Assembly: GCA_031261605.1 (NCBI GenBank)
Contig: JAISJI010000034.1
Location: 1 to 53,213 of the forward strand
From: Ignavibacteria bacterium
GTDB taxonomy: Bacteria > Bacteroidota > Ignavibacteria > Kapaibacteriales > UBA2268
Direction of reading: 5' to 3'
DNA length: 53,213 bases
A program made the translations under genes and the position numbers. Positions within the stretch are counted from its first letter, which is position 1. The number at the start of each line of letters is the position of its first letter. Shown here piece by piece: positions 15,089-24,589 of this stretch. The notes under the pieces are model-generated. The model saw only the letters and a program-made list of their open reading frames with translations, was not told the origin of the DNA and searched no databases.

Positions 15089-16237
15089 ATGGAAAATTTC
15101 ACTTTTTATAATCCAACGAAAATATTGTTCGGACGCAATACAATATCACAAATCGGCAATGAAATAAAGGCATCCGGCGTAAAGTCAGTGCTACTGCTCG
15201 CCGGCGGCGGCTCTATAAAGCATAACGGCGTGTATGATACGATTGTAGCGTCTTTGAGGGCTAATGGAATTGACTTTGTAGAGCATTTTGGGGTTCGTCC
15301 AAATCCATTAGTAGAGCATTCCAATTCCGGTCGTGCTTTGATGCAAAAGCATAATTTGGACGGAATACTTGCTGTCGGCGGTGGCTCCGTGATAGATGAA
15401 GGTAAATCACTGGCATCGTGCTATTATTTGGATAATATATGGGACGCATACGAGAAAAAGGTCGTGCCAGATAAAGGTCTGCCGCTGTTCGTGGTGCTTA
15501 CTTTGTCGGGAACGGGAACGGAATCCAATATGAATTCGGTCTTGTCAAATGCTGCTTTGCAAAAGAAAATGACGCTCTATTCGCCTTTGCATTTCCCAAA
15601 AGTATCCATCATAGACCCGAGTATTCAGATGAGTTTGCCTTGGCATCAGACAGCCAATGGAGGCATTGATGCAATAACACATTGTATGGAAAATTATTTT
15701 ACCGGAACTTATCAAGAAACAACAATTGGTATTTTGGAATCGCTGATGAGAACATTGATAAAAAGTTTGGACGCTTTGCAGGTGTCTCCGAATAACTACG
15801 AAGATAGAGCAAATCTGGCTTGGGCTGCGGTATTAGCGTTAAATGGCGTATCAGGAGCAGGTATGAATGGCGGCGACTGGGCTACTCATAAGTTGCAACA
15901 CGGCATTAGTGCATTGTATCCGGAAGTCGCACACGCACCAGGTTTGTCTGCATTATTTCCATCGTGGCTACGCTACAATTATAAACTGAACGAGCCACAA
16001 TTCGCTCGATGGGCTAAGAATGTCTGGCATTGCGATAGTATTGAAAAAGGAATTGCAGCAATGGAATTGAAATTTAAGTCATGGGGTTCGCCGATATGTA
16101 TTCGCGAACTTGGCTGTGTAGCAAAGGAGCGATTGGGCGAGATAGTAGAGAACACGCTGGGTATTGCACCAGTAATTGGAGGTCTGAAGAAGTTAGATAG
16201 AGCGGATATAGCGAAGATTTATGAAATGGCGTGGTAG
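15089..16237 (+). CDS. Iron-containing alcohol dehydrogenase (BdhA/YqhD-like)
   Basis: The 382-aa protein belongs to the group III metal-dependent alcohol dehydrogenases, NAD(P)H-dependent aldehyde/alcohol oxidoreductases. The cofactor loop GGGSVID is at about residues 97-103. Metal-ligand candidates are D194 and H198 (DAITH), H267 (HKLQH) and H282 (VAHAPG), which match the spacing of YqhD-type enzymes. The first residues (FYNPTKILFG) are typical of the butanol-dehydrogenase branch. Substrate is probably a short aldehyde. The gene stands alone; the following MTase-HNH cassette begins just after its stop. Confidence 0.9.
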   Translation: MENFTFYNPTKILFGRNTISQIGNEIKASGVKSVLLLAGGGSIKHNGVYDTIVASLRANGIDFVEHFGVRPNPLVEHSNSGRALMQKHNLDGILAVGGGSVIDEGKSLASCYYLDNIWDAYEKKVVPDKGLPLFVVLTLSGTGTESNMNSVLSNAALQKKMTLYSPLHFPKVSIIDPSIQMSLPWHQTANGGIDAITHCMENYFTGTYQETTIGILESLMRTLIKSLDALQVSPNNYEDRANLAWAAVLALNGVSGAGMNGGDWATHKLQHGISALYPEVAHAPGLSALFPSWLRYNYKLNEPQFARWAKNVWHCDSIEKGIAAMELKFKSWGSPICIRELGCVAKERLGEIVENTLGIAPVIGGLKKLDRADIAKIYEMAW

Positions 16238-16269
16238 CTGTATCACTTATGTCGTTGCGGGCTTGCTCC

Positions 16270-17763
16270 AAGGAAAGAGAATTTTTAAATAATAACAACA
16301 ACAAACACAATATGCCAGAAGAATCTTTTACCAACACACTATACACCAACGACAATCTATTTATCCTAAATGGACTGAATAGCGATTTGGTGGATTTGAT
16401 ATATCTTGACCCGCCATTCAATACCAATCGCATCTATTCTGCACCAATAGGTAGTAAGGCAGCCGGCACAAGTTTCAGTGATATGTGGAAATGGCAGGAT
16501 ATAAATGAAGCATACTTGGAAACAATGGCTGATAAATATCCAATATTAGCACGATTTATAGCAAATGTAGGTGGAACACACAGCAAAGCAATGATGGCGT
16601 ATTTAACTTATATGGCACAGCGAATCATAGAGATGCACCGTGTGCTGAAGGATACAGGAAGTTTATATTTGCATTGCGACCCGACAGCGAGCCATTATTT
16701 GAAAATACTATTAGATTTGATTTTCAAAAAAAATAATTTTAGAAATGAAATTACTTGGAAAAGGAATGAAGTATGGAAAAAATATTCTGATAAAAGGTAT
16801 GATGTTGGAACAGATATTATATTTTGGTATTCTAAATCCGATGACTACTTGTATAAACCACAATTTATTAAAAGTAAAAACGACCCTTCTAATTCATATA
16901 AATTGATTGACGAAAATGGTAAAAAATATCAATCAGTTCTAATTACAGGACACAAATCATTAGGTAAAAGTTCAAATATGTATGAATATAAGGGCTATAC
17001 GCCTGAATATGGTTGGACTGTTGAAAAAGAACAATTAGTGGAGATGGATGAGCAAGGATTGTTAATATGGAAAGATGGTATTTGTAAAAGATATAAGAAA
17101 TACTTGGACGAACGGACAGAAAGAGTAAATTCTCTTTGGACCGATATAACTACTGCCCGTGGCAAAGAGCGGACGGGCTACAGCACTCAGAAACCACTTG
17201 CCTTGTTAAAACGCATTATCCAGACATCCAGCAACGAAGGCGATATAGTTATGGACCCGTTTTGTGGCTGTGCAACGACTTGCGTTGCTGCTCAGCAGTT
17301 AGGCAGACAATGGCTCGGTATTGATATAGAAAAGCAAGCAGTTAATCTTTTAGTAGAACGCTTGAGCGATGATGCAGGAATGTTCAAGGATTTTGTAGCG
17401 ACACAATTAATTCCACAACGCACCGATATTCAAATTGTCCAGCCATCGCAATCAATAAAAGAACGGCTTTACAAGCAACAAAATGGGAAATGTAATGGCT
17501 GTGGAAATGAATATTTAATGAAAGATATGGAAATAGACCATATCATTCCGAAAGCAAAAGGCGGTGGCGATTATTACGAAAATTATCAGTTATTATGTGC
17601 CTCTTGCAATAGAATAAAGGGAACAAGACCAATGGACTATCTGCGAATGAAAATAAAAGTGCGAGAGGAAATGCTGGGAAATGAAGTAATTTTCGGAGAA
17701 TAATTACTATAGACCCCATAAATCCATCCCCGAAGGAGAGGGCGTTTAAATAAAGAATATATA
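16270..17763 (+). repeat. MTase-HNH cassette A (inverted partner at 23081-24479)
   Basis: The homology between the two methyltransferase-HNH genes extends beyond the coding region. It starts at AAGGAAAG about 40 bases before the ATG and ends in a 25-base perfect match (17739-17763 versus 23105-23081) beginning AGGGCGTTTAAATAAAG. The ends next to unrelated genes define a unit of about 1.4-1.5 kb. Confidence 0.7.
16312..17703 (+). CDS. DNA methyltransferase fused to an HNH endonuclease (copy A)
   Basis: This 463-aa protein joins a DNA (N4-cytosine/N6-adenine) methyltransferase of beta type to a C-terminal HNH domain. The catalytic DPPF motif lies at about residue 33, and the AdoMet-binding DPFCGCATTCVAA motif at about 315, after the recognition region. 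HNH residues follow at about 390-440: CNGCG, the EIDHIIPKAKGGGDYYEN core and CASCNRIKG, giving two Cys pairs that could bind zinc. ATG 16312 is chosen because copy B starts at the equivalent MPEE-FTNTLYTND; the upstream in-frame ATG overlaps the dehydrogenase. Residues 150-290 differ from copy B completely and are Lys/Tyr-rich, as expected of a target-recognition domain. It may methylate and cut DNA in one polypeptide, or be a homing-like cassette; the activity is unproven. Confidence 0.85.
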   Translation: MPEESFTNTLYTNDNLFILNGLNSDLVDLIYLDPPFNTNRIYSAPIGSKAAGTSFSDMWKWQDINEAYLETMADKYPILARFIANVGGTHSKAMMAYLTYMAQRIIEMHRVLKDTGSLYLHCDPTASHYLKILLDLIFKKNNFRNEITWKRNEVWKKYSDKRYDVGTDIIFWYSKSDDYLYKPQFIKSKNDPSNSYKLIDENGKKYQSVLITGHKSLGKSSNMYEYKGYTPEYGWTVEKEQLVEMDEQGLLIWKDGICKRYKKYLDERTERVNSLWTDITTARGKERTGYSTQKPLALLKRIIQTSSNEGDIVMDPFCGCATTCVAAQQLGRQWLGIDIEKQAVNLLVERLSDDAGMFKDFVATQLIPQRTDIQIVQPSQSIKERLYKQQNGKCNGCGNEYLMKDMEIDHIIPKAKGGGDYYENYQLLCASCNRIKGTRPMDYLRMKIKVREEMLGNEVIFGE

Positions 17764-17784
17764 TCACAAATACGAAATAACACT

Positions 17785-19863
17785 ATGAAAAAACTACTTA
17801 TTCCAATTTCATTATGTATGCTACTGCTAATCGGCGGATGTAGCAAAACAGAAACTAATATGAATAATCAAAAAACAGAAGCTACTAAATGCGTCTCTCA
17901 AACTCAAATCAATTCTGTAATTGACGAACTCGTTAATAAATATGGAGATAGAGAGCGTAGCAGAATTGAAAAAGGAGTTACCCAAATAGGTAATCTCTGG
18001 CAAATAGGTGCTGAACTTGATGGCACCGAAACCGAATTCCACAAGTTCTGTGTAGATAACTATGTAGCATCGGCGGAGCAGTTGGACGGGCTATTTGAGT
18101 CCTTGCAGACGCATTTTGAAGTGATTGTCGGGCATTACAATAAGATTTCGCTTGATTTGAAGCGTCCGACAGCGGTAGAGGGATTAAGTGTCAATAAAAT
18201 AGATGAGATAATTGCTGGATACGAACCGAGTGCGAGTTTCATTTCAGATTTCTTTAACAACAAGATCGCCTTTATCGTCGGTCTAAACTTCCCATATTTT
18301 ACCTTAAAGGAGAAGAAGGAATTTGGCGAAAGTTGGTCTCGCAAACAATGGGCTTATGCGCGTTTGGGTGATTACTTCACAACACGCATTCCGGCAAATT
18401 TGCAGCAGAAGTATGGCGAAAGTTTATCCAATGCCGATTTCTACATTTCCAATTACAATATTTGTATGGGCTACTTGCTTGCTCACAATGGTAAGGAGTT
18501 ATTTCCCAAAGATATGAAACTGATTTCGCATTGGAATTTGCGTGATGAGATAAAGTCAAATTATGGACAGCCCGATGGTTTAGAAAAGCAAAAAATGATA
18601 CAGCAAGTAATGGAACGCATTATAAATCAAGACATTCCAAAGGAAGTAATAAATAGCACACGCTATACTTGGAATCCATACAGCAACAAAGTTTTTGATA
18701 ATGGAAAGGAAGTTAAAAAAACTAGCGCTGAGCCGAATGTCCGCTACCAGCATTTGCTAAATCATTTCCAAATAGAGAAGCAGATGGATGTGTATCGTCC
18801 GGCTATTGGAAATGCGATAAATGCAACATTTGACGTGGCTTACGAAATGCCGGTGCAGGAAGTGGAGAATTTATTTATTTCGTTCATCTCCTCGCCACAA
18901 GTGAAGGAAGTATCCGAAATAATTAAGAAGCGTTTGGGAAGGGACTTGCAACCATTTGATATTTGGTATGATGGCTTTAAAAGCCGCTCAACAATAGACC
19001 AATCTATGCTGGATAAAAAGACCAAAGCGTTGTATCCGAATACAGCCGCTGTCCATAAGGATTTGCCAAATATTATGCAAAAGTTGGGCTTCAGCAAGCA
19101 AAAAGCAGATGAAGTAGTATCTCGTGTGCAAGTAGACCCATCCAAAGGTGCTGGTCACGCTTGGGGGGCTGATATGAAAGGCGAAAAGGCACATTTACGC
19201 ACGCGTATCGGTAAGGATGGTATGGATTACAAGGGCTACAACATTGCTGTTCACGAGTTCGGTCATAACGTAGAGCAAACCCTTTCGCTATACGATGTGG
19301 ATTATTGGTTCTTGCGTGGTGTTCCAAACACTGCATTTACAGAAGCGTGGGCATTCGTATTTCAAGCAAAGGACTTAGACCTACTTGGTATTAAGAATGA
19401 GGATAAAGACAAAGAGGCATTGGAAGTATTGGATAAATTTTGGGGAGCATACGAAATTATGGGCGTATCGCTTGTAGACCAACGCGTATGGAAGTGGATG
19501 TATGAGCATCCGAATTGCAATGCCGAGGACTTGAAAAATGCAGTTATACAGATAGCCAAAGATATTTGGAATGCTTACTACGCACCGATATTCAATATGA
19601 AAGATTGCACAATACTTGCTATTTACTCCCATATGATTGACTATCCGCTATACCTATCTATGTATCCAATTGGGCATTTGATAGAATTCCAAATGAGCGA
19701 ATATATGAAAGGAAAGAATATCGGCACAGAGATGACTCGTATCTGCACACAAGGCAGATTAATACCGGATGTATGGATGCAAGGAGCAGTTGGTAGTCCG
19801 GTATCTGCTCAACCAATACTTAACGCTACCGAGCGTGCCGTTCAAACACTAAATAAAGAATAA
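17785..19863 (+). CDS. Lipoprotein zinc metallopeptidase (HExxH, M3-like gluzincin layout)
   Basis: This 692-aa protein has an SPII signal peptide (MKKLLIPISLCMLLLIGGC, Cys about residue 19). The zinc site is H490-E-F-G-H494, followed about 25 residues later by E520 in FTEAWAFVF, the spacing of gluzincin peptidases. The surrounding long alpha-helical sequence resembles M3-type oligopeptidases in overall layout, but I cannot name the family with certainty. It would sit in the outer-membrane or periplasmic face and cleave peptides. A small membrane protein gene follows after 10 bases. Upstream is cassette A, whose insertion may have separated the gene from its own promoter. Confidence 0.75.
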   Translation: MKKLLIPISLCMLLLIGGCSKTETNMNNQKTEATKCVSQTQINSVIDELVNKYGDRERSRIEKGVTQIGNLWQIGAELDGTETEFHKFCVDNYVASAEQLDGLFESLQTHFEVIVGHYNKISLDLKRPTAVEGLSVNKIDEIIAGYEPSASFISDFFNNKIAFIVGLNFPYFTLKEKKEFGESWSRKQWAYARLGDYFTTRIPANLQQKYGESLSNADFYISNYNICMGYLLAHNGKELFPKDMKLISHWNLRDEIKSNYGQPDGLEKQKMIQQVMERIINQDIPKEVINSTRYTWNPYSNKVFDNGKEVKKTSAEPNVRYQHLLNHFQIEKQMDVYRPAIGNAINATFDVAYEMPVQEVENLFISFISSPQVKEVSEIIKKRLGRDLQPFDIWYDGFKSRSTIDQSMLDKKTKALYPNTAAVHKDLPNIMQKLGFSKQKADEVVSRVQVDPSKGAGHAWGADMKGEKAHLRTRIGKDGMDYKGYNIAVHEFGHNVEQTLSLYDVDYWFLRGVPNTAFTEAWAFVFQAKDLDLLGIKNEDKDKEALEVLDKFWGAYEIMGVSLVDQRVWKWMYEHPNCNAEDLKNAVIQIAKDIWNAYYAPIFNMKDCTILAIYSHMIDYPLYLSMYPIGHLIEFQMSEYMKGKNIGTEMTRICTQGRLIPDVWMQGAVGSPVSAQPILNATERAVQTLNKE

Positions 19864-19873
19864 TCAAATACTT

Positions 19874-20083
19874 ATGCTACATATAATCAATTACATAGTT
19901 AGAGTGTGCATCATCATTATCGGCATACTCTTTGTAGCCGGCTTTGTTCCATCATCGCCGGAGCAGCGGGATATGTATATCATTATGGGTATAGTATTTA
20001 TTATTTTTGGTGTGTATAGAATAGTGATGTATCGGGTGAAGATAAAGGTGTATTATGAAGAAGAAGAGGATGTTGAGGAGTAA
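19874..20083 (+). CDS. Small two-span membrane protein
   Basis: This 69-aa protein has two hydrophobic helices (about residues 6-25 and 35-52) joined by a short PSSPEQRD loop, and a very acidic tail (YYEEEEDVEE). I do not recognise the family. It starts 10 bases after the metallopeptidase stop and is closed by a hairpin downstream, so it is probably expressed with the peptidase. It could be an accessory or an unrelated small membrane protein. Confidence 0.6.
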   Translation: MLHIINYIVRVCIIIIGILFVAGFVPSSPEQRDMYIIMGIVFIIFGVYRIVMYRVKIKVYYEEEEDVEE

Positions 20084-20104
20084 TGACATTTGAGCAATAC
20101 AATT

Positions 20105-20143
20105 CCCTAATCCCATTTCCCCCAAGGCGAAACTGGATTAGGG
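20105..20143. terminator. Bidirectional hairpin between convergent genes
   Basis: Arms CCCTAATCC (20105-20113) and GGATTAGGG (20135-20143) pair perfectly over 9 bases. It lies between the small membrane protein (+) and the DUF4292 lipoprotein (-). T-tails are weak. Confidence 0.55.
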
Positions 20144-20219
20144 GTTAAACTCCGCAATCTTCTTGATTCACCACCACTCATCATTTGCTCAGAAAGTTTT
20201 CCACAATAGCAAAGAAGAA

Positions 20220-20960
20220 CTAATACTTAATCACACGATAACTCTTCGGCGGAACTATACGCATCGGCGAACTCAACTTTCCACCAACTACTATATCCGA
20301 CATATCCAGCGTTACTTTACCCCCCAATAGCGGGAAATCCAGCACTATATGCTTGGCAAACGTCAAGCCAAATACCACAATATGATTCCCAAATGTAGCA
20401 TCCATTACTATATTCTCCTCCTCATCCATCCGCTTATATCCCAGCAATTTACCATCGCTAATATCTGACATACCGCTACCATTTGCTCGCTTATTTGGTA
20501 ATGCCGTGCGTAACAGCGTAACTATGTCGTCAAAAGATAGTGGTAACTGCGCTGCTTTCATTATCGTTGTATCGGTCGGACTACCAGTAAAACTAATGCT
20601 TTGCAGCGAATTGTTCATCACAAATTCATCCCTATTGGCATACAACTTCCCCACCGAAATACCGAATGGTCCGCTAATTGTGAGCAGCACTGAATCCATT
20701 CGAGCCATTTCAATTGTAGCACTTACGCTATTTTTCATTTGGGGAAAGTCAATGCTAATGCGTGCCTTCATCATCACATTCTCCGATATAGACGAGCGTA
20801 TTCTGGCATTGGCATCACTCTCCGGGTCTGTGCGTTGGACGGGCGTATTAGGAACAACCACAACGACAGTCGTGTCCTCTGTCGGCTTCAAATCTGTCTT
20901 ATTACTTGCGCAAGAAGCAAGAATAGCGAACAAAATTAGTATAGGGATAATATTCTTCAT
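20220..20960 (-). CDS. DUF4292-like outer-membrane lipoprotein
   Basis: This 246-aa protein has a lipobox (ILASC, Cys at about residue 17), then a Thr/Val/Pro-rich linker. The core reads KARISIDFPQMKNSVSATIEMARMDSVLLTISGPFGISVGKL, resembling DUF4292, a family of Bacteroidota lipoproteins with a LolA/LolB-like lipid-binding half-barrel. This fits a role in the outer-membrane or lipoprotein pathway, but substrate and partners are unknown. It follows dsbD on the same strand after about 80 bases. Confidence 0.65.
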   Translation of the reverse strand: MKNIIPILILFAILASCASNKTDLKPTEDTTVVVVVPNTPVQRTDPESDANARIRSSISENVMMKARISIDFPQMKNSVSATIEMARMDSVLLTISGPFGISVGKLYANRDEFVMNNSLQSISFTGSPTDTTIMKAAQLPLSFDDIVTLLRTALPNKRANGSGMSDISDGKLLGYKRMDEEENIVMDATFGNHIVVFGLTFAKHIVLDFPLLGGKVTLDMSDIVVGGKLSSPMRIVPPKSYRVIKY

Positions 20961-21043
20961 ACCACAAATATAAAGAATATTTATGTATTATCAAATAAAT
21001 GCAGCATATAAGTTGCGGAGCGGAGTTGGGTGGGAGTAAAAAA

Positions 21044-23053
21044 TTATCGCACCGTGGTCGCTATGCCTCTATCGAGGAAGTCCACAAATTCCTGCATATT
21101 TCGAGTGAAGGTCTTAGTTCCGACGTGGCTACCATCTGGTGCAATAATGACATATAGCGGAAGTTCAATGCTTCCGTATTGCTCTTGTTGCATTTTTTTG
21201 TTCGTGAGATACGGCTCAGTGCGTCTGTCGGTGTATAGATGGACTTTTACAAACTGGTTCATACGCGAGTAAATTTCCTCACGCTTGAACATATTTTGCT
21301 CCATCCACCGACAATTTGTGCAGGTGAAGCCGGTGAAGTCAATGAATAGTGGAACACCGCTTTCTTTGGATTGCTTTAACGCTGCTTCGTAATCGCTGAG
21401 CCATACCATTGACTCATATCCACTACCGGACTCTGACGCAGAGGTAGCAGGTGCTACAGCCGAAGCTGTGGATGGGTCTAATTCACCGGCATTCATCAAT
21501 TCGCGGTATTCGGTTGGTGGTAAGAATGCATCCAACTCACCGAGTGTCTTGCCGAACATTCCTGTAATGAAGTAGAACGCCACAGCCATAAAGAATACGG
21601 AAAATATGATACGCGAAGCGGTAACGCCCTTCACTTCAGAATCGTGATGCAAGCGGAACACACCGAGTATGTATAGCGATACGATGATACAAATGGCAAT
21701 CCAAATAGCAAGAAACCACTCCTTCGATAAGATACCCCAATTCCATACCAAGTCGGCGTTAGAGAGAAATTTCATAGCGGCTGCAATTTCAATAAAGCCC
21801 ATTACTACCTTTACGTTATTCATCCAACCACCTGCTTTCGGCATTTTCTTCATAAAAGATGGAAATAATGCGAGTAAGAAGAATGGTAGAGCGAATATTC
21901 CGGAGAAGCCAACCATACCCAGCACAGCCCAAAACCATTCACCACCACTTGCAGCAATTAATGTAGAGCCGACAAACGGCACAGTGCAAGTGAAAGAAGT
22001 AATAGAGAACGTGAGTGCCATAAGTAGAACGCTTATAACGCCGTTGCTTTGTCCGCTTTTTTTGTTCAACTTATTCATTAATCCGGTCGGGAGTTGTATT
22101 TCAAACGAGCCGAATAGGTTCAATGCAAAGATAACAAAGATAGCGGCAATGAAGATATTGACCCAGCCATTAGAAGCGAAATCTCTGATGCCGGTTGCTC
22201 CAAATATACCAGCAAGCAAGATGCCCAAACCGGTAAATGTAAGGATGATACCGAGAGCATATACAGAGGCGTCTCTGACTGTGCCACCTTTGCCTTTTTC
22301 GCTACGTTTGGTGAAGAAGGAAACGGTGATTGGTATCATTGGAAATACGCAAGGAGTAAGTAGAGCAAGTGCTCCTGCACCCATTGCAAATAGTAGAAAT
22401 GAGAGGAAGCCCTCGGATTTTTTTTGTTCTATCTCCATTTGGGATTCCGTTTTTACGGGCTGCTCAGCGGAAGCGATTTGCTGATTTAGAGCATCGGGAG
22501 CGGGAACTATTGCTTCAGATGTTTCTGGTGCTTCCACCATTTCAGCAGCATCAGCAACATCGGTTTTACCCCAAGCGTCAGCCGTAATTGTGGTTTTGTA
22601 GTCATCACCGGGAAGACATCTAGAGGTATCGCATAGTTGCATATATGCAAGCAGTTGGATTTTATCCGTAGCGAAATCAATGTCTTTCTTAGCGACAACG
22701 GGAATGGTGAATTCAAATTTTCCTTCAAATAATTGAATATCAAATTCGAAACCCTTATCGTATTCCGTCTTTGGCTTAGAGGATTTAATTTTGCCGTCTA
22801 TTTTGAGAGCATTATCTGGCAGGAAGTTGAATTCCGTAGGCGATGGACCGATGCCTTCGCTACTAAGTTGCTCGTTAGTGGGATAAGTATGCCACGGAGC
22901 AGGTAGTTCGACGCTAAGTCGGATGTTAAATTTTTCATCTTTTGCGACCTTGTCTTTCTCTGGATTGGCGACCATTTTGAATTTGGGTGCTTGCGAGTAT
23001 AGCAGAGCCGGTAAAAGAATGAATAGTGTGAATATCAGAAGGTGCTTTTTCAT
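21044..23053 (-). CDS. dsbD: Thiol:disulfide interchange protein DsbD
   Basis: DsbD carries electrons from cytoplasmic thioredoxin to the periplasm. The 669-aa protein has a signal peptide (ends near SQA), an N-terminal immunoglobulin-like domain (PAPWHTYPTNEQLSSEG), then a transmembrane domain of about eight helices starting near residue 210. Membrane Cys are in LTPCVFPMIPITVSFF and SFTCTVPFVGSTL. The C-terminal thioredoxin-like domain has C578-T-N-C581 in FTGFTCTNCRWME. The architecture is complete. It is preceded by cassette B and followed by the DUF4292 lipoprotein. It probably supports periplasmic isomerisation or cytochrome c maturation. Confidence 0.93.
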   Translation of the reverse strand: MKKHLLIFTLFILLPALLYSQAPKFKMVANPEKDKVAKDEKFNIRLSVELPAPWHTYPTNEQLSSEGIGPSPTEFNFLPDNALKIDGKIKSSKPKTEYDKGFEFDIQLFEGKFEFTIPVVAKKDIDFATDKIQLLAYMQLCDTSRCLPGDDYKTTITADAWGKTDVADAAEMVEAPETSEAIVPAPDALNQQIASAEQPVKTESQMEIEQKKSEGFLSFLLFAMGAGALALLTPCVFPMIPITVSFFTKRSEKGKGGTVRDASVYALGIILTFTGLGILLAGIFGATGIRDFASNGWVNIFIAAIFVIFALNLFGSFEIQLPTGLMNKLNKKSGQSNGVISVLLMALTFSITSFTCTVPFVGSTLIAASGGEWFWAVLGMVGFSGIFALPFFLLALFPSFMKKMPKAGGWMNNVKVVMGFIEIAAAMKFLSNADLVWNWGILSKEWFLAIWIAICIIVSLYILGVFRLHHDSEVKGVTASRIIFSVFFMAVAFYFITGMFGKTLGELDAFLPPTEYRELMNAGELDPSTASAVAPATSASESGSGYESMVWLSDYEAALKQSKESGVPLFIDFTGFTCTNCRWMEQNMFKREEIYSRMNQFVKVHLYTDRRTEPYLTNKKMQQEQYGSIELPLYVIIAPDGSHVGTKTFTRNMQEFVDFLDRGIATTVR

Positions 23054-23080
23054 ATTGTTTAGTATTTATTTTGTGTGTTT

Positions 23081-24479
23081 TATATATTCTTTATTTAAAC
23101 GCCCTCCCTTCGGAGTAGGGTTGGGGAAATAGTAATTATTCCCCGAAAATAATCTTTTCCTTTAGTAAATTCTTGCGGGTTTGTATCTTTATTCGCAAAA
23201 ATTCCATTGTATTTTTTCCCTTAATTCTGTTGCAATTACCACATAACAACTGGTAATTTTCGTAATAGTCACCACCGCCTTTTGCTTTCGGAATAATGTG
23301 GTCTATCTCCATATCTTTCATTAAATATTCATTTCCACAGCCATTACATTTCCCATTTTGTTGCTTGTAAAGCCGTTCTTTTACCGACTGCGTAGGCTGA
23401 ACGACCTGAATGTCGGTGCGTTTGGGAATTAATTTTGTCGCTACAAAATCCTTGAACATTCCCGCATCATCGCTCAATCGCTCAATCAAAATATCAACCG
23501 CATTCTTCTCTACATCAATACCAATCCACTTCCTCCCGAGTTGCTGAGCCGCAACGCAAGCCGTTGCACAGCCACAAAACGGGTCCATAACTATATCGCC
23601 TTCGTTTGATGATGCTTTAATAATTCTCTGTAAAAGTGCCAATGGCTTCTGTGTTGGGTAGCCGGTGCGTTCCTTGGCTTGCGAATTAATAATTGGTATC
23701 TCCCACCAGTCAGGAAATATAACTTCACCCGTCTCCTCCTTATATACGATGTTATCATACTTTCCGCTTGCTACAGCATTTTGCGCTTTCAGTTTATCAT
23801 ATACAACAAGATTCATCATTCGCTTTCCATCTTTAATAGTTGGATGTCCGGTATAATATCCCTTTTTCTTTCTTTTCTCGCTTGATTTTGTAGGTTCTGA
23901 CAATTTATTTAGTATGTAATTACTGCCTTTAGAATATCTTAGCAGCGTATCGTGCATTCTTTGAAAATCTTGCGAGACATTAGTCCAACGCCGATAGCAC
24001 CACACAATTTCATTTCTAAAATTATTTTTACCAAAAATTTCATCCAACAGCACCTTCAAATAATGGCTCGCTGTCGGGTCGCAATGCAAATATAAACTGC
24101 CTGTATCCTTCAGCACTCGGTGCATTTCGACGATTCGCTGCACCATATAAGTCAAATACGCAGCCATCGCTTTGCTATGCACCACACTCGTAGATGCAAT
24201 GAAATCAGTCAATGCCGGATAATTTTCCGCCAAAGTGTTGAGGTATTCCTCATTGACATCTTGCCAATTCCACATATCTTTGAAACTCGAGCCGGCTGCT
24301 TTACTACCTATTTGTGCAGAAAATAGTCGTTTGGTATTGAATGGTGGGTCAAGGTATATCAAATCCACCAAATCGCTATTCAGTCCATTTAGGATGAAGA
24401 GGTTGTCGTTGGTGTATAGTGTGTTGGTAAAGTTCTCTTCTGGCATATTGTATTTGTTGTTATAAAAGTTCCTTTCCTT
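23081..24479 (-). repeat. MTase-HNH cassette B (inverted partner of 16270-17763)
   Basis: On the minus strand this unit shows the same order as cassette A: AAGGAAAGG leader, ACAACAAA run before the ATG, gene, and GGGCGTTTAAATAAAGAATA end. Cassettes A and B face each other head-in across 5.3 kb, a configuration in which homologous recombination would invert the intervening genes. Confidence 0.7.
23136..24446 (-). CDS. DNA methyltransferase fused to an HNH endonuclease (copy B)
   Basis: This 436-aa paralogue of copy A has identical architecture: DPPF near residue 33, DPFCGCATACVAA near residue 288 and a C-terminal HNH domain with CNGCG, EIDHIIPKAKGGG and CGNCNRIKG. The first about 150 and the last about 165 residues are nearly identical to copy A, also at the DNA level. 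The central part (about 150-265) is unrelated and 27 residues shorter, so the two should recognise different sites. It reads toward dsbD with an 82-base spacer. The frame is intact and the key catalytic residues are present. Confidence 0.85.
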   Translation of the reverse strand: MPEENFTNTLYTNDNLFILNGLNSDLVDLIYLDPPFNTKRLFSAQIGSKAAGSSFKDMWNWQDVNEEYLNTLAENYPALTDFIASTSVVHSKAMAAYLTYMVQRIVEMHRVLKDTGSLYLHCDPTASHYLKVLLDEIFGKNNFRNEIVWCYRRWTNVSQDFQRMHDTLLRYSKGSNYILNKLSEPTKSSEKRKKKGYYTGHPTIKDGKRMMNLVVYDKLKAQNAVASGKYDNIVYKEETGEVIFPDWWEIPIINSQAKERTGYPTQKPLALLQRIIKASSNEGDIVMDPFCGCATACVAAQQLGRKWIGIDVEKNAVDILIERLSDDAGMFKDFVATKLIPKRTDIQVVQPTQSVKERLYKQQNGKCNGCGNEYLMKDMEIDHIIPKAKGGGDYYENYQLLCGNCNRIKGKNTMEFLRIKIQTRKNLLKEKIIFGE

Positions 24480-24589
24480 CGGATAGGGATTTAGTGTGGT
24501 CTCTTTCCCAAAATTATTTACCCTAATATACTAAAAAAATCCCACTTTTTCTATATATTACACTCAATATTACACAGAATATCAAAAAT

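Noticed and set aside
16231..16311. Upstream start for methyltransferase-HNH copy A
   Set aside because: The extra 27 residues overlap the dehydrogenase end and are absent from copy B. ATG 16312 matches copy B exactly.
21669..22484. Plus-strand frame (271 codons) opposite dsbD
   Set aside because: It is a mirror of the codon pattern of dsbD on the other strand; no domain is visible.
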